NCBI GenBank assembly: GCA_014529385.2 | Contig: CM043958.1 | Coordinates: 143,030,734-143,051,733, forward strand | Direction of reading: 5' to 3' | DNA from: Adiantum capillus-veneris | Taxonomy: Eukaryota; Streptophyta; Polypodiopsida; Polypodiales; Pteridaceae | Length of the DNA: 21,000 bases | Shown: piece after piece, positions 9,816-17,850 of the stretch | Layout of the letters: every line of letters begins with the position of its first letter | Numbering within the stretch: position 1 is the first letter of the stretch | Made by a program: the position numbers and the translations under genes | The notes under the pieces: model-generated | What the model was told of the DNA's origin: nothing | The model's input: only the letters and a program-made list of their open reading frames with translations | Database searches by the model: none

Positions 9816-11402
9816 TCAGTTTTTGATTTTTTTTATATCTCTATGCATGTCACCCCTATATCTCAAAATCTTTCTTCTTTTATAGCCCCCAAGAAGGTTG
9901 ACATTTGTCTCCTCAGCTGCTACTGCATAGCTAGAGTAGCAAAGAAAGTATCTTGATCTTGAGGCATTGAATCCTGCAGCATATCCAAACATTCGAAGTG
10001 TTGCTGCTCTCTCAAGTAGCATGATCTTGGGTGCATTGATTTCAAGGGGAGTGTACCCTAAAAACCGTGACAATATCTTCAGTACAAACATTGGCAACTC
10101 AAGATCTTCAAAATACTACATGTGGAAAGCACATAAGGTGGCACTATCCAATGTAGGCATGTAGTGCATGAGAGGGGAGGAATCCCTTCTTGAAGAGTCC
10201 TCTATTGCTTTCCCTCTCGAGCCTTTAGATCTCCCAAGAAAATTGTCTTTGTCAAGGAGGTCAATCTGCAAAACAAGACAATGAGTAATTAAAACTAACT
10301 TGAAAAAAAAGAAAGATTTCAGTAGGGAGATCACCTTTTGCAATTCATCTTCGGCAATGACTTTTTCTTGAAGGAGATTGCATGATCCGGTCATCTCTCT
10401 TATGTCAACTTCCTTTCCAAATTTTTTCAGCTTAAAGTCTATGCCAAAAGATTGGATGCCAAGCTCAACAAGCCTCTTCTCAAAATCCTCATCTTTGAGG
10501 GAAGGTTTTTCCTCTTCCACTCTTCTCATGCATAGAGCAAGTGCATCAGGAGCATGCAAAAAATCTTTATTGGATGTATGAAGATCAAGTGCCAAAAACT
10601 CCTCTTTTGACTCTTCTTCTGTGTCAATAAAATCTTCGGCCACCTCAGAAGCTTCAGAAATGGTTGCAATACAGTAGTCCTCCCTCATATTAAGCAGACA
10701 CTAGATATGATGGAGAGGGATATACTCTTTCCCATTGATAAAGAAGTAGGGAAGGTTTGAAATAGTAAGGGAAGCTTCAGATACCTCTACCTCATCCTCT
10801 GGCTCATCAATGACAGTACTAGCTCTAAATTGAGCCACATCAAAATTTGCACTTTCCTGCTCCTCAGCTGCAACATCAACTTCCTCCTCTTCTAGAATTT
10901 CACTTTTCTCAAGCTGCAAAACTGTGGAAACATTTTTATTTGTTGCCTCATCTGTATCTTTCACTTCATCAGCTTTGCCTTGCATGTCAACTTTAAGGAA
11001 CAAAAAGAAAAGAAAAGCAACTTCTTTTGGAACAAGGTTACAAGTTTTTAAATGTAATTGACAAGAAATGGTAGGTGGACAAACAAAGGAAGTCTTCTTA
11101 GAAAATCTTCCAAACCTCCTTGTTACTTTGCTCTTCTCAATTGAGTTTGTAGTATATTCGGTTAGATGACAATAAGCCTTGCCATCTAAAACCAAACACT
11201 TGCCTTCAACTGCCTCTTCAAACTCTTTGAATTCTTCTTCCAAGAAGTCCTTCAAATGGTCTAACAAAGCTGCAAGATCAAACACAGGGTTGAATATTTC
11301 ATATGCTTTGGTGTACACCTCCATGTCACCACCATCCATCACAGCCACCAATAGTTTCTCACTTGGACTCTCCTCCAAAATCTCCTCCCAGCCTTCAATC
11401 AT
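9816..11402 (-). CDS. Acidic protein of unknown function, probably with one nonsense codon
   Basis: Minus-strand gene read from ATG at 11402 (MIEGWEEILEE) to TGA at 9818-9816. I do not recognise the family. It is rich in Glu and Asp, with clusters such as EILEEEEVDVAAEEQ, EPEDEVEVSE and DTEEESKEEF; the C-terminal 100 residues are more basic. An intron at 10334-10266 (69 bp, GTGATC...TTTTGCAG, phase 0) is clear. TAG at 10703-10701 is either a nonsense codon or the acceptor of an 84-bp intron (10784-10701, GTATCT...ATCTAG, frame-preserving). TAG at 10118-10116 has no workable donor upstream, and the frame stays open for 94 more codons, so it looks like a recent nonsense change. It converges with the transposase, 76 bp apart. 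Acidic histone chaperones are one thought, without motif support. Confidence 0.6.
10266..10334 (-). other. Intron in acidic-protein gene
   Basis: On the minus strand the donor is AAAAG|GTGATC and the acceptor TTTTGCAG|ATTGACC; 69 bp, phase 0. The intron is very T-rich, and reading through it would give an implausible Phe-rich insert. Confidence 0.8.
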
Positions 11403-11622
11403 GGTAGAGGAAAAGTGGACAGGTGAAGCTAGGTACAAGGTCCGAAAATACACCCAAAGCGATATAGAGCAAGGAGGGGGAGGGCTAAACTGAGAATAGA
11501 GCGCCCTAGCACGAAGCAATAGGGGTGGGTTCCAAGACTAACAACTTGCTCGTATCGTGCCGTGTCGGTGCCAATGAGAGGCTGAACCCAACGTTTGCAA
11601 ATGTACCAGTGCCAATGACAAA

Positions 11623-11870
11623 CCCGAACCACGCGATATGCGCTGGACCCCGGCTATGGAACTGTCTACCAGTGCGTCGTGCGAGACAAAGCCACACCAA
11701 AACGAACAACAACCCCGAACCACGCGATACGCGCTGGACCTAGGCTTTGGAACTGCCTCCCTGCGCATCATGCGGGACAAAGCCACACCAAAGCGAACAA
11801 GCACCCCGAACGACGCGATAGGGGAGGGACCACCGATGTGCAAATGCTAACAGGCGCGTCGTGCGGGACG
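11623..11870. repeat. 91-bp tandem repeat, about 2.7 copies
   Basis: The block CCGAACCACGCGATA starts each unit near 11624, 11715 and 11806. Each unit contains a GTGCGTCGTGCGAGACAAAG-like stretch. The G of CCCGAAC lies at 11626, 11717 and 11808, a constant period of 91. The third copy diverges after its first 20 bases. Confidence 0.85.
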
Positions 11871-12239
11871 AGAGGATTAGTACACAAAAATGAATAATAA
11901 CTCGCGTCGTATGCGACAAGTGAACGTGCAACATTAATAACATTCGAGACCAAGATTTATATAAGATCCGAAATATGACCATTGGTGACACGTGTCAACC
12001 ATGCATATGTGCCACGTGGCCTGCGCTCAACGATCGTCGTACGGACGGTCTTATGTATATGAAGCCTTGTCACGTGCTCATTATTTGATTTCTCCCATAC
12101 TCGACATTCGCGTCGTGTCGTCCTCAACTACCCGCACTTCGAGTCATCATCCGCGCTTCGGACTCTTCCACGCTGGGCGTAAACCGTCCACTAAGCCAAG
12201 CCAAGCTTCTTCTCAAACGACGCGACCCGGATGTGTCCA

Positions 12240-12640
12240 AGCATGTGGGCACACCTTCTATCGCTTCGCGAAGGTCTTATTTCTTGAAATACTCTTAGCA
12301 TCCCATACGACGCGATAGGCGCATGTTGCAAAGTCTAGGTGAGGCTCTCATCGCGTCGTGCAGGGGATTCTGCTCGGCTTTCTAAAAGTTTTCACAGCTC
12401 ACATACGACGCAATACGGTGATGTTCTATGGTGTGGGTGTGCCCTCTATCGCTTCGTGAAGGTCTTATATCTTGAAATACTCTTAGCATTTCATACGACG
12501 CGATAGGCGCATGTTGCAAAGTCTAGGTGAGGCTCTCATCGGGGGTTTCTGCTCGGCTTACTAAAAGTTTTCACAGCTCGCATACGACGCGATACGGTGA
12601 TGTTCTAAGGTGTGGGTGTTCCCTCTATCGAGTCGTACAG
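12240..12640. repeat. 188-bp tandem repeat, about 2.1 copies
   Basis: GCATGTTGCAAAGTCTAGGT starts at 12321 and again at 12509. The flanking 'CTTGAAATACTCTTAGCAT', 'CATACGACGCGATAGGCG' and 'AAAAGTTTTCACAGCTC' blocks recur with the same period. The second unit lacks the CGTCGTGCA stretch. Confidence 0.85.
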
Positions 12641-12849
12641 ACGTTTTGTGAGATTTTCTTTGGAGGTTCCGGTGCTCACATACGACGCGATACGGACGTA
12701 TTCCAGAGCCTGGGTCACCCTTCTATCGCGTCATGTTGTTGTCACCCTTCTCTCTCCCCAATGCCATTCTCTTCACACACGGCACGATAGAAACATCTTG
12801 TAGTTTGTGGGTGATGCGTCTATTGCGTGGTGTTGTGTTTTTTACCCAA

Positions 12850-15142
12850 ATGGCAAGGACTAAGAAGACTTCAAGGAAGGTCTACCAAGCCCCAACTGAT
12901 CCGGAAATAGATGATGTTGAGAAAGATGCAGAGAAAGCACCCCCTCCACTACCTCGTCATAGGCCCAATGCCAGGAAAAGATTGAATTATCAGGTAAAAT
13001 CCCTAAGAGAAATAAGAAAAGCACAAAAGTCTACTTGTCTACTAATTCCAAAGCTCTCTTTCATGAGAGTTGTCAAAGAGATATCTGATAGACTTGTAAG
13101 CATTATGAATATCAAAACTTTTGTCTCAGTAAGGTGGCAATCTCAAGCTGTGATGTGCCTTCAGGAAGCTACTGAGGATTTTCTCATAGACTTTATGAAT
13201 GATAGCTACATTGCAGCTGCATTTGCTCACAGGGTCACACTTATGAGCAAAGATTTTGTGCTTTTGTCAAGGCTAAGGTACAAGTTTGATAAGGCTCTTG
13301 AGCTCATTCCTAGTGAGGATCTTAGAGCCTTCCAAATTTTAAACATCCCTCCTTCCAAGCAGCAGAAAGATTATGGGTTTGTCATTGAGGATGTTACACA
13401 TGAGTACGAGACAAGAAAGGCCCAGGATATCAAAGCTGGAAAGGAAGTTGAGAGGGAGCAAGACATGATATCAGAGGATGCTATCCTTAAAGAGCAAGCT
13501 GAAATTTTAAGAGCATCCAGCTCTCTTCTTTATGAAAAAGTCACAGGCCAAATGGTGGTGGATGTCTCCTTGTTTGGAGATACTGAGGCGTATTTGGACA
13601 TATTCCCTCAAGACACAAGTATGCTTGTAAATCCCAACATTGAGCTTGGTGACACTGTGCTCTATATCTGTCTCAAGTATGTGTTGCTCCTTTGCTAATT
13701 ATTAGTGCATGTGCAAGGCAGACAGGCACAAGGGGCTCATTGGGGCTTGTGTTTCCTTTTCCAGGTGTCTTATGAGGGATCTTCCAGAGGCTCTAGCTAT
13801 GCAAATTTCCATACTTGACCCTCTAGTGACACAGTGCCTTTTTAACAAGCAAGGAACCCTTTCAAGTTTTTTTGATGATTTTAACATGCTGACCTGCAAT
13901 TACATATTATACCCCTATGTTGAAGGGTAATTCTTAACTCCTTACATGTTATTTTTAACATTTTGTGGTATTCTTAGCTAATTGTTTTTTATTTTGTAGA
14001 GGACATTGGAGTCTTATTATCTTCAATCTTTTGGAGAAAGATATTATATTTATGAATTCATTGTCAAGTATCCATGGGAAAAGTAAACTATAAGTATGAA
14101 GCATAATCTATGCTTGATGATGGCCCATTGTTTTCTATTAGTAGCTTTTTGATTCAATGTCTTCTTGTAGTGCTGCCAAACTTATTGTTGGTCACCTGAG
14201 TACCACAACTAAGGATTACAATATAGAAGCTTTCAAGTACTACAATCAAAAAGTGCCTTTACAGAAAGACTCAACATCTTGTGGATGGAGGGTGCTTGCA
14301 AATGCATGGAGATATCTTGAGTCAAGGTGCCGGATGACTACACTCACTGTAAGTGTGGTTCATGTATTTATTTTGATATTTTATGTATGTATGTACTCAT
14401 GTCCTTTAGTTCCTTTTTCTATTTTTTTCAGTTGCATGACTATCCAGAGTCTTGGGTCACGTGGGTAAGAGAGAAGGCTGTTTCTATGGTTTTGGAAAGA
14501 TCAATAAATCCAAATGATCCAGATTCTCCTTTGCCACCAAAGAAAGGTAGAGCCACCAAAGGTTTGGATGCAAAGAAAATGGATCAAAAGAAGAAAAGTC
14601 TTGCAAAGAAGATCCATACAAAGAAAAAGGATCACAAGAAGAGTCCTGCCAAGGGGAAGAGTCCCACGAAAAAGAAGATCCCTACCAAGGGGAAGAGTCC
14701 TACCAAAAAGAAGACCCCTGCCAAGGGAAAGAGTCCCACTAAGAAGACTGCCAAGGGAAAGAGTCCCACTAAGAGCCCTGCAAAAAAAAGAGCAGATACA
14801 AAGGGCCATCCATTCCACTCACCATTGAAATTCAAGGTTCAAAAGCGTCGTACACTTAAGAACAATAAGGGGGAGGCACCTAGCTCACCTTTCAAGCTAC
14901 CATTCATGTTGCCAAAGAAAGTTTCCAAATCACCCAAGCTAGCCAGTCCTCAGGAGCCCAAAGCACCAACCCCTGCCAAGTCACCCGTGCCAAGCCCTAA
15001 GGGGCCCAAAGCACCAACCCCTGCCAAGTCACCACCACCACCCACTCCTGAACTTTCACCGCCTTCTGAACACAAAAGGAAAAGGGTCTCTGAGGATGCA
15101 GAATCTTCTCATGCAAAAAGAAAAGTGGAATTTCATGATTGA
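12850..15142 (+). CDS. CenH3-like histone fused to Ulp1-type protease and H1-like tail
   Basis: Five exons, about 653 residues: 12850-13676, 13765-13926, 14000-14082, 14171-14348 and 14432-15142. Residues 1-10 (MARTKKTSRK) match the H3 tail, keeping Lys4, Arg8 and Lys9. Residues 52-145 form a histone fold: LREIRKAQKST, then LLIPKLSF, RWQSQAV, EDFL and HRVTLMSKDF. By eye 20 of 27 residues match canonical H3 in the first block. LLIP, SF, RW, EDF and TLMxKDF are CenH3-type choices, and loop 1 is even longer than in plant CenH3. A helical linker (150-270) follows. The Ulp1/SENP-like C48 domain has His332 (HWSL), Gln389 and Cys395 (QKDSTSCGW); the acid site, 17 residues after His, is Asn349. The last 200 residues are Lys/Pro/Ser-rich with repeated SPTK/SPAK, as in linker histones, and end in an NLS-like KRKR...KRK. 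Exons 3 and 4 are one base out of frame. The start is set by the H3 match; an upstream in-frame ATG exists at 12733. Confidence 0.85.
13677..13764 (+). other. Intron 1 of histone/protease gene
   Basis: GTATGT donor and CCTTTTCCAG acceptor; 88 bp. It splits a Lys codon (AA|G) and joins YICLK to CLMRDLPEAL in frame. Confidence 0.85.
13927..13999 (+). other. Intron 2 of histone/protease gene
   Basis: GTAATT donor and ATTTTGTAG acceptor; 73 bp. It joins YPYVEG to GHWSLIIF, restoring the protease His-Trp block. Confidence 0.85.
14083..14170 (+). other. Intron 3 of histone/protease gene, damaged boundary
   Basis: GTAAAC donor and CTTCTTGTAG acceptor; 88 bp. Splicing here leaves the frame one base short. 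An ancestral AAAAG|GTAAAC donor that lost one G would fix the frame and give a GKSAAKLIVGHL join, which fits the Ulp1 fold. No other GT-AG pair I tried closes the frame. Confidence 0.6.
14349..14431 (+). other. Intron 4 of histone/protease gene
   Basis: Strong GTAAGT donor and CTATTTTTTTCAG acceptor; 83 bp, phase 0. It joins the protease C-terminal helices to LHDYPESWVTWVREKA. Confidence 0.88.
14640..14790 (+). repeat. In-gene tandem repeat coding for SPTK/SPAK units
   Basis: Imperfect repeats of AAGAGTCC(T/C)(G/A)CCAA-type sequence encode KSPAKGKSPTKKK-like units. These match the S/T-P-x-K pattern of linker-histone tails, a DNA-binding and CDK-site motif in that family. Confidence 0.8.
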
Positions 15143-15437
15143 ATAGTCCACAAAAGCTATGTACACTTTTGTTCATTTTGTCCATATGAACATATATATA
15201 TACCCTTTGGTGATTCATAATTTTGTACTTCAAATACTTAATACCAACTGTCGATTCTTAAATGTGTATCATGATGTCATGTAAGTTTAAAACAACATAA
15301 GTAGAGAAAAGATAAATATATTTGCAAAATGATTACAATATTGAACTTTTTTTTTCAAGTCCTTGCAAGTGGCTCAAATACAACTCTTTTTGGGGGAAGG
15401 CATGTGATGCAAGAGGTTGAATTCTCCATCCTTGTGG
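15143..15437. other. Convergent spacer, no gene seen
   Basis: A 295-bp AT-rich stretch between the stop codons of the histone/protease gene and the BAH-like gene. It has a short (AT) run near 15192-15202 and poly(T) at 15349. It probably holds both 3' ends. Confidence 0.6.
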
Positions 15438-16423
15438 TCACCACAATTTCATCCACTTTGAATCTATACTCAGGAGATGTTTTATCAAGAAACTCAAGAG
15501 ATTCTCAACATCATTTAGTCTCCAATTTGTTGTTACTATCAGGCTTCTATACTCGGTGTGTGGATGAACTGTGAACTTTAGTTCAAACTCTGGACAATTT
15601 TCCTCAGAGTCGAGAGGAACCCAGCTACCTAATTTGCTTCTCCATCTCCTATAGTCGTAGCCCAGAACTAATGATTGACGACATAGTTGATATGAGATAG
15701 ACATAGAATTTGGGCTTACTCTACAACTAATATTGTCACCAATATGGAAATTTTCTTTGGTGCTCCATCCGTCTCCAGGAACATTATCCAGTTCAGTCAT
15801 AGAAAGTCTTCTATTAAGCCACATCGTCTTTGTCCTCTGCAAATCCATTGTTTTGAAACATGCCACAAAGACATGTATAGGCAAGAACCATTGAACTTTA
15901 ATCCTTCTTGATATCCTGCCCGGAGACATAGGTGGCTTGTCAGCATACATAGCATCTACAATCCCTTTATGCATTGCTTTGAACGTCCCACTTAGACTCT
16001 CCACAGGCTGCCATTCCACAGCTGTTGAAGGAAATATATCTGGAATGGAATTAAAAAATGAGAAAACAATGGGATAATGAAAAAAGTTCACTGTATCAAA
16101 TAGTTTTTTTTGTACTTACAGTAAGAATGCAGTGTGGGATGTTCTTCCCAGTCTAACACCATATCCTTGGCCATGTACACATGTTGAACCTTAGCTAGCC
16201 AGCCATTGTCGGTCACTTTGAAAGCAAGAACACGACCTTTCCAATGGTTTTTTACTTTATCGCGTTTAGTTCTCTTCACTCTGTGTACACCTTTGCATGA
16301 AGGAAGCATTGTTACCCAGTCATTCACACGAAAAGATATGGACTTCCAAAGACCATCCTCTCTAACGTTTTGAAAGTCACAAGAAGTTATGTTATGTGAA
16401 GGGCGACGTGCAAAAGACGCCAT
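15438..16423 (-). CDS. Possible BAH-like chromatin protein, intact
   Basis: Two exons on the minus strand, 16423-16120 and 16039-15438, joined across an 80-bp intron, give about 301 residues from MASFARRPSH to KWMKLW with no internal stop. Residues about 26-128 resemble the bromo-adjacent homology (BAH) layout: 'FRVNDWVTM' at the first strand, 'GWLAKVQHVY' like the BAH xARIxxI strand, and 'IFPSTAVEWQPVESLSGTFKA' like the BAH 'xLFxSxxxDxxxxxxIxGKCxV' end. BAH domains bind nucleosomes or modified histone tails. The match is by pattern only and the central Trp-Tyr block is weak. The C-terminal 170 residues are unrecognised. It lies convergent to the histone/protease gene, which supports a chromatin role by context. 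Confidence 0.6.
16040..16119 (-). other. Intron in BAH-like gene
   Basis: GTAAGT donor after TACT, and ATTCCATTCCAG acceptor; 80 bp, phase 1. It joins HSY to YIFPSTAVEW in frame. Confidence 0.9.
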
Positions 16424-16831
16424 GGAAACTCAAAGATTAGAGAAGAAAGAAAGTATAGACGGAAAGACTTAAAACCTCTCACAAACTAGAGAGCGAGAAA
16501 GGTATACATTTGAAAAAAGTAGGTGATTTGTCATTAATGCTCTTGTTTTGAGAGCCTTCTGACATAGATTTCGTATCTTTTGACAACGCTTTTGTGAAAT
16601 ATAAAATAGAATAAAAGACGAGACTTCATTACTTTGAGCCACAAATTTAATGAGCTCTCTCGCCGAAAGCACCCAAATATAGTAGTTTCAGCCTTATGAT
16701 CAAGACATTTAGCGGTGCTCCGTCAAAATAGGACCACCAAAACCCACAATAGAGGAGACAAGAGTGCCATACTTTTGTATACGTGTCAAATAACTATTGG
16801 ACTATTCCTTAATCCTTAGATTAACAAACAG
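16424..16831. promoter_or_regulatory. Right subterminal region and BAH-like gene leader
   Basis: No gene is visible. It should hold the promoter of the BAH-like gene (transcribed leftward). No clear subterminal repeat is shared with the left end beyond the 29-bp inverted repeat. Confidence 0.4.
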
Positions 16832-16860
16832 CCCTTTTTAAGTCGTTTTTGGCCCTAATG
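16832..16860 (-). repeat. Right terminal inverted repeat
   Basis: Reverse complement begins CATTAGGGCCAAAAACGACT and pairs with 6967-6995 with one mismatch. Confidence 0.92.
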
Positions 16861-17540
16861 GTTGAAAACAGCCTGGAGCTTCTTCGCCAAACTGGGCATA
16901 TTCCACAATCGGTGCATTCCCAAAGAAGACATCCCGAACAGTAAGCTCGTGTGTGCTTCACGTCGACCAAGGCAGTGCCAAGCACAACACGTTCTTTCAA
17001 CAACCCCTGACTAACAATATCATCGTGGTTTCACATGCCACATGCCTTCAAGGTGCAAGCATATGTGATGCCCAACCTGTGCACCTCTTGAAAACAGCTC
17101 AAAGCTTTCCTAACCCTCACTGCTACCTTCAAGATGCAAGCATATGTGATTGCATCTAGCGAGACACCCTCGCTTCGCATATCAATATCTTGCATAATGC
17201 CACATGCATTCAAGGTGCAAGCATATGGGATGCCCACCCTCTTCACCTACTGAAAACAGCTCAAAGCTTTCCTGACCCTCACTGTTGCCTTCAAGATGCA
17301 AGCATATGTGATTGCATCTAGCGAGACACCTTGGCTTTGCATCCACAAAAATCAACCTGGAGCTTCTTGGTGCAGCCCAAGTTGGGCATATCCCGCAATC
17401 CGTGCATTCCAAGAGACGAAATCCCATATAGGAAGCTCCTTAAGCACTTTTAGGTGAAAGTGTACGTGATCGCATTTGGAGAGATGCTCTCTCTCTGCAG
17501 CTGTTAAAATATGCCCAGAGCTCCCTGATCCTCACCGTTG
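16861..17540 (-). pseudogene. Decayed PPR-derived array, right part
   Basis: Directly continues the unit broken at 6966. On the minus strand it reads PPR wording such as ERVVLGTALVDV near 16990-16955 and SLDAITYACILK near 17165-17130 and again near 17325-17290. The RDVVSWNA-coding block recurs at 17405. Two near-identical stretches of about 160 bp, 'TGCCACATGC(C/A)TTCAAGGTGCAAGCATATG' at 17036 and 17197, form a local duplication. Stops and frame changes are frequent. Confidence 0.65.
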
Positions 17541-17549
17541 TCTTCAAGA

Positions 17550-17553
<4 letters not shown>

Positions 17554-17640
<87 letters not shown>
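17554..17640. repeat. (CT)n microsatellite, about 43 units
   Basis: Nearly pure CT with one GT interruption close to its right end. It again sits at the edge of a PPR-derived unit. Confidence 0.95.
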
Positions 17641-17850
17641 TTGAGATGGATCACCCGATGTGAAGGTCGGGTGGCTACACACAAAAAGACATCGAGCAAC
17701 GTACAATCCATTGCTTGATTGTAGACGCAGTCGACACAGGTCCATTGCTGATAGCCAATACAGGCCCATTGACGGAGGCTCCATCATTGGAGCAGGACGT
17801 CCAATACGACTATTCACGGAGGCATACATTGACAATGCTCTTCAGTGATC
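17641..17850. other. Unassigned spacer
   Basis: A 210-bp stretch of mixed composition. The only repeat I see is a short echo (TCCATTGCTGATAGCC and GCCCATTGACGG). No gene is supported. Confidence 0.5.

Larger units (their letters stand above)
11403..12849. promoter_or_regulatory. Divergent control region, rich in ACGACGCGAT repeats
   Basis: A 1.4-kb space between two genes transcribed away from each other. It shows no convincing gene. It is CpG-rich compared with the rest of the element and is built largely of tandem repeats. A motif close to TACGACGCGATA occurs at 12306-12317, 12494-12505, 12583-12594 and 12681-12692, with a variant at 12404-12415. Related or reverse-complement forms (CGCGTCGT) occur near 11669, 11811, 11852, 11902, 12110, 12217, 12338 and 12724. 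A shared two-way promoter with a repeated protein-binding site is the simplest reading, but it is inference. Confidence 0.55.
6967..16860 (+). mobile_element. 9.9-kb TIR DNA element carrying a CenH3-like/Ulp1 gene
   Basis: The ends are inverted copies starting CATTAGGGCCAAAAACGACT, 29 bp with one mismatch. Joining 6966 to 16861 restores a PPR-array unit collinear with the sister unit at about 6111-6170, base for base in length, so the borders are well defined and no target duplication is visible. Inside are four genes in two convergent pairs: transposase (+) with acidic protein (-), and histone/protease fusion (+) with BAH-like protein (-). The introns I can place are 69-88 bp. I cannot assign the superfamily from the ends. 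The transposase is broken, so this copy would need help to move. Confidence 0.85.

Noticed and set aside
10116-10265. Intron ending at the TAG 10118-10116 in the acidic-protein gene
   Set aside because: No GT donor lies at a workable distance upstream. A nonsense change is simpler.
11538-11991. Overlapping open frames in both strands of the divergent region
   Set aside because: They arise from the 91-bp CpG-rich tandem repeats and show no conserved motif.
14145-14170. Start of exon 4 of the protease at 14145, giving FDSM as a possible catalytic Asp
   Set aside because: The Asp would lie too far from the His, and no donor closes the frame. Starting at 14171 gives SAAKLIVGHL, which fits the Ulp1 fold better, and the acid position is at 14055.
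6967-16860. TA, AT or 3-bp (GCT/GTT) target duplication for the 9.9-kb element
   Set aside because: Such duplications would make the empty site a different length from the sister PPR units. The no-duplication model aligns exactly.
6967-16860. Polinton/Maverick or integrated virus, suggested by the Ulp1/adenain-like protease
   Set aside because: No DNA polymerase B, capsid, ATPase or integrase is present, and the inverted ends are short.
6967-16860. Helitron that captured host genes
   Set aside because: There are clear terminal inverted repeats, no Rep/helicase and no TC...CTRR ends; the insertion is not between A and T.
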